A stretch of DNA of 64,000 nt from an uncultured Pseudomonadota bacterium (GCA_903951825.1 CAJBDJ010000035.1:29653-93652); one strand, 5' to 3'; numbered from the stretch's first letter, positions 28,222 through 36,417 are shown. Notes: generated from the letters alone by a model not told the origin. Translations and numbers: made by a program.

Positions 28222-28253
28222 CCCGGGTAATTCATTTAAATGAATTACCCGGG
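28222..28253. repeat. 32-base perfect palindrome
   Basis: CCCGGGTAATTCATTT is followed at once by its exact reverse complement, giving 16-base arms with no loop, 20 bases after the GIY-YIG gene stop. There is no T-run on either side, so it is not a standard terminator. It might be a protein site, a cruciform-prone element or a transfer scar. Confidence 0.85.
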
Positions 28254-28475
28254 TCGCCTGTTCGGAAGCAACGAGTTTCATGCCCATTGTTTCGGCCCGC
28301 TGCGCCAGATGGCGGCGTACCCGTTGGCGGTAGTGTTCCTCGTGGCAATCCTGGCTTTGATCCGTAACGTGAAGTGCTTGACCGCGGCAAACGATGACTC
28401 AGTGACGGCACCAGGGCAATAGCGTAGAATTTGAACTTCAATGTTGTCCACCAATCTGAGGGTGGCGGCAAACGT

Positions 28476-28836
28476 GGGGCCGACATGGCTTCGACGTGGG
28501 TTGCGAATCAGAACAGTGCATACCGAGGGCCAGTCACCTCGTAAATCCATCTGGAAACTTCACAAACGCCAACGACGAGCAATTCGCACTAGCCGCTTAA
28601 GCGGCTGGCGCTGCACCGGTACTCTGATGGGCCGGACCAGGAAACTGGAAGCAGTGTCATATACATCAGATAAGGGTCTGTGATGCCGCGTGGCAGATCT
28701 CGAAAACTCAGCGGATCGCCTGAAGCGAGCCTGTTCGGTCGGCGCGCAAAGGTTAAACCCAATCGACCGGACTAAGTATGTAGACCTGCCTGTGTAGGAC
28801 TTGCGGACGGGGGTTCGATCCCCCCCGGCTCCACCA
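28476..28836 (+). ncRNA. ssrA: Transfer-messenger RNA (tmRNA)
   Basis: The 361-base gene starts GGGGCCGACATGGCTTCGAC, the conserved tmRNA 5' end. It ends GGGTTCGATCCCC...GGCTCCACCA, a T-arm and encoded CCA. The 5' GGGGCCG pairs with CGGCTCC to form the acceptor stem. The tag frame at 28568-28600 reads ANDEQFALAA-stop and is followed by a GC-rich hairpin. The RNA rescues stalled ribosomes and marks products for proteolysis. A terminator follows at 28848. Confidence 0.97.
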
Positions 28837-28847
28837 CCATAATGTGA

Positions 28848-28879
28848 AATCCCAACCCTTATCCGGTTGGGATTTTTTT
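28848..28879 (+). terminator. Rho-independent terminator of ssrA
   Basis: Arms AATCCCAACC (28848-28857) and GGTTGGGATT (28865-28874) form a ten-base stem with a seven-base loop, followed by a run of T. Confidence 0.92.
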
Positions 28880-28891
28880 GCCCGTTCCACC

Positions 28892-28943
28892 TTGAGCTTC
28901 CCCCGAAAATTAGTCTGCCAAGGGTGACCTAAAATTAGTGTCA
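28892..28943. repeat. Dispersed inverted repeat, copy 1 (mobile-element-like)
   Basis: This 52-base segment matches the reverse complement of 58923-58974 at 46 of 52 positions, with a 24-base identical core containing GTCTGCCAAGGGTGACC. It lies between the ssrA terminator and the broken end of yggS, so it may be the edge of an insertion or rearrangement. On the minus strand it encodes ILGHPWQTNF, and the other copy reads NLGHPWQTNF, hinting at a once-coding element. No intact transposase is present. Confidence 0.7.
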
Positions 28944-29042
28944 CTTTTGGAAGGCAGGAAATGAAGATACCGAACCTCGCCCCAGTACTGCCCTGATAAT
29001 GCGTTCGCGAACGGCTTGCAGGTTGGTGGCGATTGCGCTCAT
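28941..29042 (-). pseudogene. yggS: Truncated 5' end of yggS (PLP homeostasis protein)
   Basis: The minus-strand frame starts MSAIATNLQAVRERIIRA, matching the usual YggS N terminus, then becomes unrelated sequence and stops after 33 residues instead of about 230. In Pseudomonas and relatives yggS lies divergent from pilT, exactly this position, so the fragment is the remnant of an ancestral yggS cut near 28985. The junction is next to the dispersed repeat at 28892-28943. The rest of yggS is not in the window. Confidence 0.65.
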
Positions 29043-29105
29043 AATTCTTCGGGATTTGGTCTTTTCCCGGTATACACGCGCCTTCCGCGCGACAAGGACA
29101 TCCCC

Positions 29106-30149
29106 ATGGATATCACCGAACTGCTTGCCTTCAGTGTCAAGAACAAGGCTTCTGACCTTCACCTGTCTGCTGGTTTGCCGCCGATGATCCGGGTACATGG
29201 CGACGTTCGCCGGATCAACCTGCCGGCGATGGAGCACAAAGATGTCCACGGCATGGTGTACGACATCATGAACGACGGCCAGCGCAAGGTTTTTGAAGAA
29301 ACTCTGGAGTGCGATTTTTCCTTCGAGATTCCCAATCTGGCGCGTTTCCGGGTCAATGCCTTCAACCAGAATCGCGGCGCCGGCGCCGTTTTTCGGACGA
29401 TTCCATCCAAGGTGATTACGCTTGAGGAACTGAGTTGCCCGAAGATATTCAAGGATATTGCCGAGTATCCGCGCGGGATTGTTTTGGTCACCGGGCCGAC
29501 GGGATCGGGTAAATCAACAACGCTGGCGGCGATGGTGAATCATGTCAACGAAACCGCCTACGGCCACATTCTGACGGTTGAAGATCCGATCGAATTTGTT
29601 CATGAATCAAAAAAATGCCTGATCAACCAGCGCGAAGTCGGGCCGCATACCCTGTCGTTCTCGAACGCCCTGCGTGCCGCCCTGCGCGAGGATCCGGACG
29701 TTGTGCTGGTCGGTGAATTGCGCGATCTCGAAACCATCCGTCTGGCGCTGACGGCGGCCGAAACCGGCCACCTGGTATTCGGCACATTGCACACCTCGTC
29801 AGCCGCCAAAACGGTCGATCGTATCGTTGACGTCTTCCCGGCGGCAGAAAAGGAGATGGTGCGTTCGATGCTTTCGGAATCCCTGCGGGCTGTGATTTCG
29901 CAGACTTTGCTCAAGACCAAGGATGGCTCGGGTCGGGTTGCGGCGCATGAAATTATGATCGGCACGCCGGCAATCCGTAACCTGATCCGCGAGAACAAGG
30001 TCGCGCAAATGTATTCGGCGATCCAGACCGGTCAGAATTTCGGTATGCAGACGCTTGACCAGAACCTGACCGACATGGTTCGGCGCAATCTGGTGTCTAC
30101 TGCCGAGGCGCGTAACAAGGCGTCGAACAAGGATGCCTTCCCCGGCTGA
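29106..30149 (+). CDS. pilT: Type IV pilus retraction ATPase PilT
   Basis: PilT (347 residues) is the hexameric motor that disassembles type IV pili for twitching motility. It begins MDITELLAFSVKNKASDLHLSAGLPP, has Walker A GPTGSGKST near residue 128, the Asp and His boxes, Walker B LVGELRDLETI, and the AIRNLIRENK motif needed for retraction near the C terminus. AAGGA precedes the ATG. An upstream in-frame extension is rejected. pilU follows after 32 bases. Confidence 0.97.
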   Translation: MDITELLAFSVKNKASDLHLSAGLPPMIRVHGDVRRINLPAMEHKDVHGMVYDIMNDGQRKVFEETLECDFSFEIPNLARFRVNAFNQNRGAGAVFRTIPSKVITLEELSCPKIFKDIAEYPRGIVLVTGPTGSGKSTTLAAMVNHVNETAYGHILTVEDPIEFVHESKKCLINQREVGPHTLSFSNALRAALREDPDVVLVGELRDLETIRLALTAAETGHLVFGTLHTSSAAKTVDRIVDVFPAAEKEMVRSMLSESLRAVISQTLLKTKDGSGRVAAHEIMIGTPAIRNLIRENKVAQMYSAIQTGQNFGMQTLDQNLTDMVRRNLVSTAEARNKASNKDAFPG

Positions 30150-30181
30150 GCCGGTTTCAATTTGTAATCGAACGAGGAAGT

Positions 30182-31318
30182 ATGGAACGCGATCAGGCAA
30201 TGAAATTCATGCACGACCTTTTGCGCCTGATGGTGCAGAAAAAGGGTTCCGATCTTTTCGTGACGGCGGGTTTTCCGCCGGCGATCAAGATTGACGGTAA
30301 GGTCATGCCGGTTTCGAATCAGGTGCTTTCGCCCCAGCACACCGCCGAACTGGCGCGTTCGATCATGAACGACCGGCAATCGGCCGAATTTGAGGCCAGC
30401 AAGGAATGCAATTTCGCCATTTCACCGGCCGGCATCGGCCGTTTCCGGGTCAATTCGTTTGTTCAGCAAGGGCGCATTGGCGTTATCTGCCGAACCATCA
30501 ACATGACTATCCCCAGCCTTGAAGAGTTGGGGCTGCCGCCGGTGCTCAAGGATCTGGCGATGACCAAGCGCGGCCTGATCATCATTGTCGGCGGCACCGG
30601 CACCGGCAAGACGACCTCGCTGGCCTCGGTACTCGATTACCGCAACGAAAACAGCTTTGGTCACATCATTACGATCGAAGACCCGATCGAATACACACAC
30701 GAGCATAAAAACTGCATCATCACCCAGCGCGAGGTCGGTATCGACACCGAGGACTGGGGGCCGGCTCTGAGAAATACCCTGCGCCAGTCGCCCGATGTCA
30801 TCCTGATGGGTGAAATCCGCGACCGCGAAACCATGGATTACGCCGTCGCCTTTTCCGAAACCGGCCATCTGTGCCTGGCGACCTTGCACGCCAACAGCGC
30901 CAATCAGGCCATTGACCGCATCGTCAACTTCTTCCCCGAGGAGCGCCGGGCGCAATTGCTGATGGATCTCTCGCTCAATCTGCGTGCCCTGATTTCGCAG
31001 CGCCTGATCCCGAAAAAGGATGGCAGGGGGCGGGTGGCGGCGATTGAGGTTCTGCTCAACTCGCCGCTGATTTCCGATCTCATCTTCAAGGGCGAGGTTC
31101 AAGAAATCAAGGAGGTGATGAAGAAATCGCGTGAGCTTGGTATGCAGACCTTCGATCAGTCACTTTTTGACCTTTATGAGGCGGGCAAAATCAGTTACGA
31201 AGATGCTCTGCGCAACGCCGATTCAATTAACGACCTGCGCCTGCAGATCAAGCTGTACGGCAAGGAGTCCAAGGATCGTGACTTGAGCAGCGGCATTGGG
31301 CATCTCGACATTATTTGA
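30182..31318 (+). CDS. pilU: PilT-like retraction ATPase PilU
   Basis: PilU (378 residues) is the accessory retraction ATPase that works with PilT. It has the PilT-family N domain (KKGSDLFVTAGFPPAIKIDG), Walker A GGTGTGKTT near residue 136, Walker B LMGEIRDRETM and a long C-terminal tail characteristic of PilU. GAGGAAG precedes the ATG. Length is typical of PilU, longer than PilT. Confidence 0.95.
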   Translation: MERDQAMKFMHDLLRLMVQKKGSDLFVTAGFPPAIKIDGKVMPVSNQVLSPQHTAELARSIMNDRQSAEFEASKECNFAISPAGIGRFRVNSFVQQGRIGVICRTINMTIPSLEELGLPPVLKDLAMTKRGLIIIVGGTGTGKTTSLASVLDYRNENSFGHIITIEDPIEYTHEHKNCIITQREVGIDTEDWGPALRNTLRQSPDVILMGEIRDRETMDYAVAFSETGHLCLATLHANSANQAIDRIVNFFPEERRAQLLMDLSLNLRALISQRLIPKKDGRGRVAAIEVLLNSPLISDLIFKGEVQEIKEVMKKSRELGMQTFDQSLFDLYEAGKISYEDALRNADSINDLRLQIKLYGKESKDRDLSSGIGHLDII

Positions 31319-31338
31319 TTCCATTGACCGGATAACCC

Positions 31339-31575
31339 ATGTTCAGACTGCGCCCCGCCATTTCAAGCGAGCAACTGACCGGCAAATTCACGCCGATTGT
31401 CCAGGCGGCGAGTGCCGGTCTGGTTGACAAGAAAGATGCCGATATCGACAGCTGCGTTACGCAAAATGCGACCGATGGCCTGTTCGTGATGATTGCCGAT
31501 GAAGAAAAGCGCTTGTGCGCGAATCCCCTTGGCGCCGGCAGCGATCTCCTGAAAAAGGTTTTCGGTGCGCTCTAA
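31339..31575 (+). CDS. Small hypothetical protein downstream of pilU
   Basis: A 78-residue product (MFRLRPAISSEQLTGKFTPI...) with no signal peptide or membrane segment and two cysteines. It begins 20 bases after pilU on the same strand and is likely co-transcribed. I do not recognise a family. The frame ends well before the next gene and does not overlap a better candidate. Confidence 0.5.
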   Translation: MFRLRPAISSEQLTGKFTPIVQAASAGLVDKKDADIDSCVTQNATDGLFVMIADEEKRLCANPLGAGSDLLKKVFGAL

Positions 31576-31620
31576 AGTCGTTGCGGCCAGCTGCCGTAGT
31601 TGAAGCGAGGAGCGCATGAA

Positions 31621-31944
31621 ATGAAACTCGACCGTCTTTCTTCAACGACCCGGCATCTTTCCGTTGAGCCACGTGGCGAGCGGGTGCCGCAGGCCGGCGA
31701 CGAAGCCGTGCTGCGCGTTGGCGCCATGCAGGGCGTCGCTGCCGATCGTCAGCGCAGCCTGCAACAAGAACTGGCCGACTTTGACCCTCAGGCGGTCGAT
31801 GTTTTCTCAGGTGGGGCACTGATCATGGCCAACGCCCAAGAACTGGCGCGCCAGCTGGCGCTCCTTGGCGAGGCGGCAAACACGCTGATCAAGACCCATG
31901 CCGCAAATCTTGTGCAACCGCCGGGCGTCGATACCGAGGCCTGA
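31621..31944 (+). CDS. Small hypothetical protein, Ala/Leu-rich
   Basis: The 107-residue product starts MKLDRLSSTTRHLSVEPRGE at an ATG eight bases after GAGGAG. It is soluble and helical, with an Ala/Leu-rich second half (ANAQELARQLALLGEAANTLIK). It lies 45 bases after the preceding small gene and converges on the sensor kinase at 31957. No family recognised; context suggests a link to the pilT-pilU transcript. Confidence 0.5.
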   Translation: MKLDRLSSTTRHLSVEPRGERVPQAGDEAVLRVGAMQGVAADRQRSLQQELADFDPQAVDVFSGGALIMANAQELARQLALLGEAANTLIKTHAANLVQPPGVDTEA

Positions 31945-31956
31945 GCTTCTCGTGCA

Positions 31957-33294
31957 TCAATTTTTTCGGAAGTGCACGGCAGCGCAGAGACCGCGCCCGT
32001 CCGCCCCGGCCTCCAGCGTGAAGCGGGCTGCGTGCAGTTCGACAATGCGCGAGACAATCGACAGGCCAAGGCCGCTACCTGGTTGGTCGGCGTGATTGAG
32101 ACGATGGAAGCGCTGCAGTGCGGCGGCGCGTTGCTCGGGAGCGATGCCCGGGCCGTCGTCTGATACCGCAAAAACCACGCCTTTGTCGTGCTGTTCGAGG
32201 CGAACCAGCACCCTGCCGCCATCCGGGGTGTAGCGAATGGCATTGTCGATCAGGTTGCGCATCAGCACTTTCAGCCATTCCGCCTGGCCGTTGATGAGGC
32301 AGGGAACGGCTTGCAGGTCAAAGTCGAGATTTTTGTCGAGAATGGCGCTGCCCAGGTCGGCACAGACGGCTTCGGCGAGCGTGGCGAGGTCGATTGGTCG
32401 CGCATCGGGCAAACCTGATTCCGGGTCGAGGCGCGCCAGCTGCAGCATTTGAACGACGAGGTGCGCTGCACGCGCCAAGCCTTGCTGCATTTGCCCGAGC
32501 GAGCGTTCGCGCTCGTCGTCATCACGCGCCCGCAGCGCCACCTGTAACTGGGCTTGCAGCGCCGCCAGCGGCGTTCGCAGTTCATGCGCTGCGTCGGCGG
32601 TGAAGCGTCGCTCGTTTTCCAGCGTTTTTGCCATGCGCAAAAACAGTCCGTTGAGGGCTTCGAGCATAGTCCGCACTTCTTCCGGGGCGCTGGCCGGATT
32701 CAACGCTTGCAGCTGATCAGGTTGACGACTGGCGATCTGGCGGGCAATCCCGTCGAGCGTGGCAAACCCCTGCCGCGTCGCCAGCCAGACCCAGAGGCCG
32801 ATCAGCGGCAGCCCGAAAAGTGCTGGCAAAAGCAGGCGCCAGGCGATGTGGCCAACCAGATCGTCGCGGATATAGTGGTTTTCGCTGACTTGAACCTGCA
32901 GGCTGCGCTGTTCGTTCCACTGGCTGAACTGGCGCCAGCGTCCCTCATCCTTGCTGCGGCTTTCCGAAAATCCGTTGTCTGCGGTCAACGCCGTTTCGGG
33001 AGCGTTTTTGGAGCGAATCAACAACTTGCCGTGGGCGTCCCAAATCTGGAAGCGCAGGCGGCGCTGGTATTTGTGGGCGATACCGCCGGTCTCTTCAACA
33101 TCCTCGACATCGACCTGGCTGGCCAGCGCGAGCAAGGTCTGCGCGGCCTGAGCCAGTTGCGCGTCGAACAATTCGTCGACTTCGTGATGCGCGTCGATAT
33201 AGCTGAAAACCATCGTCACCAGCCAGGCGATGGCGACGCCGCCGAGCAAGAGGCCGAGCAGGCGGCGCCGCAGCGAGAACCAAAGGGTGGTCAT
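31957..33294 (-). CDS. Sensor histidine kinase, QseC/PmrB type
   Basis: The 445-residue membrane kinase has two N-terminal helices (about 8-30 and 160-180) flanking a periplasmic sensor domain. A HAMP-like linker, the H-box FTADAAHELRTPLAALQ, an N-box LIDNAIRYTP and glycine boxes DDGPGIAPE and GSGLGLSIV follow. The phospho-acceptor is His in AAHELRTPL. The start overlaps the response regulator end by four bases. It is the last gene of a five-gene operon beginning with the SHP cytochrome at 35436, so the signal is probably redox-related (inference). Confidence 0.92.
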   Translation of the reverse strand: MTTLWFSLRRRLLGLLLGGVAIAWLVTMVFSYIDAHHEVDELFDAQLAQAAQTLLALASQVDVEDVEETGGIAHKYQRRLRFQIWDAHGKLLIRSKNAPETALTADNGFSESRSKDEGRWRQFSQWNEQRSLQVQVSENHYIRDDLVGHIAWRLLLPALFGLPLIGLWVWLATRQGFATLDGIARQIASRQPDQLQALNPASAPEEVRTMLEALNGLFLRMAKTLENERRFTADAAHELRTPLAALQAQLQVALRARDDDERERSLGQMQQGLARAAHLVVQMLQLARLDPESGLPDARPIDLATLAEAVCADLGSAILDKNLDFDLQAVPCLINGQAEWLKVLMRNLIDNAIRYTPDGGRVLVRLEQHDKGVVFAVSDDGPGIAPEQRAAALQRFHRLNHADQPGSGLGLSIVSRIVELHAARFTLEAGADGRGLCAAVHFRKN

Positions 33295-33947
33295 TTGGCG
33301 ATGGTGTAGCCGACACCGCGCAGGGTGCGAATCAGGTCACTGCCCAGTTTTTTGCGCAGGTGGTGAATATGGACTTCGAGTGCGTTGCTGTCCGGCTCGT
33401 CGCGCCAGCCGTAGAGGGATTGCTCAAGCTGGGTGCGGGTGAGGACGCGACCGGCGCTTTCAAGCAACATTTGCAGGAGGGAAAATTCGCGGCCGGAGAG
33501 CTCAACGACCTGTCCGTCCAGTGTTACGAGGTGGGCCGCCGGGTCGAGTGCCAGTTGGCCGTGACTGAGCAAGGGAGCGGCGCGTCCGGCGCTGCGCCGG
33601 GTCAGGGCGCGAACGCGTGCACTCAGTTCGTCGAGATCAATCGGCTTGACCAGATAGTCATCGGCGCCGGCGTCGAGGCCGGCGACCTTGTCGCCGGTGG
33701 CGTCACGGGCGGTCAGAACCAGAATGGGCAAACTTTGCCCGCGACTGCGCGCACGTTTGAGAACCTCCATCCCGGAGAGTTTGGGCAAACCGAGATCGAG
33801 TACCACGAGGTCGAAGATTTCGCTTTGCAACGCGAGATCGGCGTCGTTGCCATCGCGCAGCCAATCAACCGCAAAGCCTCCCTGGCGCAAACCGACGGTC
33901 AGACCGTCGCCGAGCTGGGGATCATCCTCGACCAGGAGTATCCGCAT
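33291..33947 (-). CDS. OmpR-family response regulator, QseB/PmrA type
   Basis: The 218-residue regulator has a receiver domain with the phospho-acceptor Asp in LVVLDLGLPKLSG and a C-terminal winged helix (LSGREFSLLQMLLESAGRVLTRTQLEQ, then VHIHHLRKKLG). QseB/PmrA proteins bind tandem CTTAA-type half-sites, and four such sites lie at 35484-35522 before the first gene of this operon, suggesting autoregulation. It follows the cytochrome b gene by 12 bases. Confidence 0.93.
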   Translation of the reverse strand: MRILLVEDDPQLGDGLTVGLRQGGFAVDWLRDGNDADLALQSEIFDLVVLDLGLPKLSGMEVLKRARSRGQSLPILVLTARDATGDKVAGLDAGADDYLVKPIDLDELSARVRALTRRSAGRAAPLLSHGQLALDPAAHLVTLDGQVVELSGREFSLLQMLLESAGRVLTRTQLEQSLYGWRDEPDSNALEVHIHHLRKKLGSDLIRTLRGVGYTIAK

Positions 33948-33959
33948 CAGGCACGCTGA

Positions 33960-34565
33960 TCAGTTAGCTATCCACCAACCGGCGGCGGCGACCCAAATGA
34001 GCAGCAGGAGGCCGGCAAGCGGGCGAGCCGAGACAATCGCTTCATCCGGCAAACCATTTTTGAAGCCGGTAATCATGGCGCGCACCAGATTTTCGCCGTG
34101 CAGGAGGCTGCCGGAAAAGACCCCGGCGAGATGGATCAGGACAACCGTCAACATGGTCACCGCCAGGCCTTCGTGCAGCTCCTCAAGCAGATTGCCACCG
34201 AGATCGTTATAGATGCCCCAGCCGGCCAGACTGGTCAGGATGCCGAGGCCGAGCAGCGCGACAATTGCCCAGCCGCCGGCTGGATTGTGACCGACATGAT
34301 GCGCGGGTTCCAGACGCAGGAGGCTCGTCAGGTAAGCCTTGACGGAGACCGGGCCGCGCACGAAATCGACAAAGCGGGCGTAGCGCGAGCCGATAAAGCC
34401 CCATGGCAGGCGGAAGCTGGCGACACCGAGGACAATGGCGCCGGCAATGACATGGATCAGACGGTAGGTTTCGCCTTCGGAGGTCAGCCAGGCGACGCAG
34501 AAAGCGCCGGCCATCAACCAGTGGCCGAGGCGTACCGGCCAGTCCCAGACAAGTATTTTTTTCAT
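33960..34565 (-). CDS. Cytochrome b561-type membrane protein
   Basis: A 201-residue inner-membrane protein with about four hydrophobic helices. Histidines suited to heme b lie in WDWPVRLGHWLMAG, LIHVIAGAIV and ELHEGLAVTMLTVVLIHLAG. It fits the b561 family that pairs with hydrogenases and with soluble cytochromes c. It sits 3 bases after the diheme cytochrome c gene, so it likely passes electrons between the quinone pool and the periplasmic partners of this operon. Confidence 0.9.
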   Translation of the reverse strand: MKKILVWDWPVRLGHWLMAGAFCVAWLTSEGETYRLIHVIAGAIVLGVASFRLPWGFIGSRYARFVDFVRGPVSVKAYLTSLLRLEPAHHVGHNPAGGWAIVALLGLGILTSLAGWGIYNDLGGNLLEELHEGLAVTMLTVVLIHLAGVFSGSLLHGENLVRAMITGFKNGLPDEAIVSARPLAGLLLLIWVAAAGWWIAN

Positions 34566-34568
34566 GAT

Positions 34569-35030
34569 TCAGCGCTTCAGTTCGGGCAGGACAAGGTCGC
34601 GTTCGCTGAAACTGCCGCTGGCAGCATTGCGGTGGCAGGCTTCGCAATTGGCCGCCGATTTGACGCGCGGATCACGCCAGAGCTTGGCCGGGACTTCGTC
34701 ATGCTTGCGCACAAAACGCGCGGTTTGGGTGATTCGTGGCGGATTGCCGGCGTTGCCGAGTTTGCTTGGCGAACCGGCGTTGCTGCTCAGGAAATCACCG
34801 ATTTCCTGGGCGGTTTTGGCGTCGACCGCAGCATCGCTGCCGAAGTGATCCTTGAGGCCGCCCATCAACGTTTGCCAATCCTTGCTGGCGAGCAAGGCCG
34901 GCGGATAGGCAAGGTGGCAACTGGCGCATTCAGTCTTGAAGCTGGCCGGGGTGTTGGCGGGCAAGGGCATGCGGTCGGCAAAAGCTGGTAAGGCCAAGCC
35001 CAGCAGGGCAATCAGGGTTAAACGTTTCAT
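34569..35030 (-). CDS. Periplasmic diheme cytochrome c (DHC family)
   Basis: The 153-residue product has a signal peptide (MKRLTLIALLGLALPAFA) and two heme c motifs, CASCH and CEACH. The spacing and the WQTLMGGLKDHFGSDA block match the DHC family described with sphaeroides heme protein. In Rhodobacter DHC is an electron partner of SHP, and here its gene is next to the SHP-like gene and a cytochrome b. Confidence 0.9.
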   Translation of the reverse strand: MKRLTLIALLGLALPAFADRMPLPANTPASFKTECASCHLAYPPALLASKDWQTLMGGLKDHFGSDAAVDAKTAQEIGDFLSSNAGSPSKLGNAGNPPRITQTARFVRKHDEVPAKLWRDPRVKSAANCEACHRNAASGSFSERDLVLPELKR

Positions 35031-35031
35031 T

Positions 35032-35436
35032 TCAGCGTACCTCGCTCATGTAGGCGACAAAATCGGCTTTCTCGGCCGGCGTGCAGAGGCGTCCGACGAC
35101 TTCCTTGCAGTTGCGGACAAACCATTTTTCGACCTTGGCCGGATCAGTGAAACGTTCGCCATTGCCGGCGACGGCAATCGGCTTGATTGATTTGCCGGTA
35201 ATTACGTGCTGGCCGGCGTTGACCGGATTGGCCGTGTGGCAGGCGGTGCAGTCGGGCATCTTGTCGCTGACTGCAAAACGTTGGCGGAACAGGGTTTCGC
35301 CGCGTTTGGCAGAGGCCGTAAAGCCGGCTTGCTGGGCAGCCGCTTCGGCGGCGTAGGTCTGACGAATCTGCTGCGGTGTTTCGGCCAGGCTGAGGGTGCT
35401 GGCAACTAGCAGGGCGATGGTGGTGAGTAGTTTCAT
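35032..35436 (-). CDS. shp: SHP-like monoheme cytochrome c (DUF1924)
   Basis: The 134-residue protein has a signal peptide (MKLLTTIALLVASTLSLA) and one heme site CTACH. The body (RGETLFRQRFAVSDKMPDCTACH ... VEKWFVRNCKEVVG) matches the DUF1924 / sphaeroides heme protein family, whose heme iron can bind oxygen or NO through an unusual axial ligand. The ATG at 35436 begins the signal peptide; a longer frame adds 15 unlikely residues. First gene of the operon, behind four tandem regulator boxes. Confidence 0.85.
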   Translation of the reverse strand: MKLLTTIALLVASTLSLAETPQQIRQTYAAEAAAQQAGFTASAKRGETLFRQRFAVSDKMPDCTACHTANPVNAGQHVITGKSIKPIAVAGNGERFTDPAKVEKWFVRNCKEVVGRLCTPAEKADFVAYMSEVR

Positions 35437-35483
35437 GAGCGTTCCCGGTGAGTGATCATGGAGAAGAATTATGAGAGGCAATT

Positions 35484-35522
35484 ATTAAGGCAGTCTTAAG
35501 CGAACCTTAATTCCATCTTAAC
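35484..35522. promoter_or_regulatory. Four tandem CTTAA-type boxes (QseB/PmrA-like operator)
   Basis: ATTAAG (35484), CTTAAG (35495), CTTAAT (35506) and CTTAAC (35517) follow each other at exact 11-base steps. PmrA/QseB regulators bind CTTAAG-N5-CTTAAG direct repeats with this period. The array lies 47 bases upstream of the SHP cytochrome gene, whose operon encodes a QseB/PmrA-type regulator, and 37 bases before the divergent TonB-like gene. Confidence 0.8.
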
Positions 35523-35558
35523 GCGCTTCGCCTTTGGTTTTTGCGCGACTGGCATAGA

Positions 35559-36380
35559 ATGAATGCAATGTCTCTCCCGGAAAAGCCGCTCGAACGGCGC
35601 TCGCTGCTGATTGCCGTCACGCTTTCTCTGCTTATTCACGGCCTCGCCCTGTATTTTCCGCGCCCATCGGCGCCGCTCGCCGGTGCTTCGCCAGCGCGCC
35701 TTGAGGCACGGCTGCAGGCTCGGCGCGAGGAGCCGGCGCGGCGTTTGAAGGCGGCGCCAGCGGTGCAGAATCCGGCACCGCGAGCCGCCTCCCGGAAGCC
35801 GCTGATGACAGTGCCCAAGTCGCGCACCGCAAGCCGCCACAGCCCTGCCGTGTGGACGCCGGCCGACAAGGCGGAGATGGATCGTTTTCTTAACGAACTG
35901 AGCGCTCCCGCCCGGCCGCCGGAGACCCTCGCCCAGCGCTCGCTAGCCATGGCCAGAGCCGAGGCACAGCAACAGGCGCGAGAGGAGTCGAAGGATCTGG
36001 CAAGCCTTGAGCGACGCCCGGATTCGCCAGAGCCCGATCCGTTCAGCCTGGGGTTGTACCTGGAAGGCTTGCTCAAGCACCTCAACCGCAGCTCGGCCTA
36101 TGTGAAAAATGACCCGCGCAGTCGTGGCGTGCGGAAGGCGGCGGTGCAGTTCCGCCTTAATCCCGATGGCACGCTGAAGTCGTTTGCTGTGCTCAACGCC
36201 GCCGATCAGGAAGCCGAAATCGCCTTCATCAAGGCGGTTGTCGAACGCGCCGCACCTTTCAGCCCCTTCCCGCCTGACATTAATCGGGCGGCGCGTTCGC
36301 TGGCCGTGCGAATTTGCATTCAGCCATCAATTGCCGGCGGCTTCGGTTTTTCGCGCGCGCGCGATGATCAGGGTTGCTGA
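35559..36380 (+). CDS. TonB-like energy transducer protein
   Basis: The 273-residue product has one N-terminal membrane helix (about 15-32, LLIAVTLSLLIHGLALYF), a long Pro/Ala/Arg-rich periplasmic linker, and a C-terminal TonB-like fold (VRKAAVQFRLNPDGTLKSFAVL ... FIKAVVERAAPFSPFPPDI). TonB proteins transmit inner-membrane proton motive force to outer-membrane receptors. No exbB/exbD is adjacent. It is divergent from the cytochrome operon and shares its regulator boxes. ATG codons at 35559 and 35568 are both possible. Confidence 0.8.
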   Translation: MNAMSLPEKPLERRSLLIAVTLSLLIHGLALYFPRPSAPLAGASPARLEARLQARREEPARRLKAAPAVQNPAPRAASRKPLMTVPKSRTASRHSPAVWTPADKAEMDRFLNELSAPARPPETLAQRSLAMARAEAQQQAREESKDLASLERRPDSPEPDPFSLGLYLEGLLKHLNRSSAYVKNDPRSRGVRKAAVQFRLNPDGTLKSFAVLNAADQEAEIAFIKAVVERAAPFSPFPPDINRAARSLAVRICIQPSIAGGFGFSRARDDQGC

Positions 36381-36417
36381 CGCCGCGCGATCAAAAAGCG
36401 AGAACGTGAGAGGGCTT

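Noticed and set aside
28240..28422. 60-codon frame between the palindrome and ssrA, and a minus-strand frame ending ATRNTTANGYAAIW in the same place
   Set aside because: They might be relics of a mobile element, but neither has a ribosome site or a family I can name, so no gene is called.
28800..28836. tRNA-like T-arm and CCA end
   Set aside because: It is the 3' end of the tmRNA, not a separate tRNA gene.
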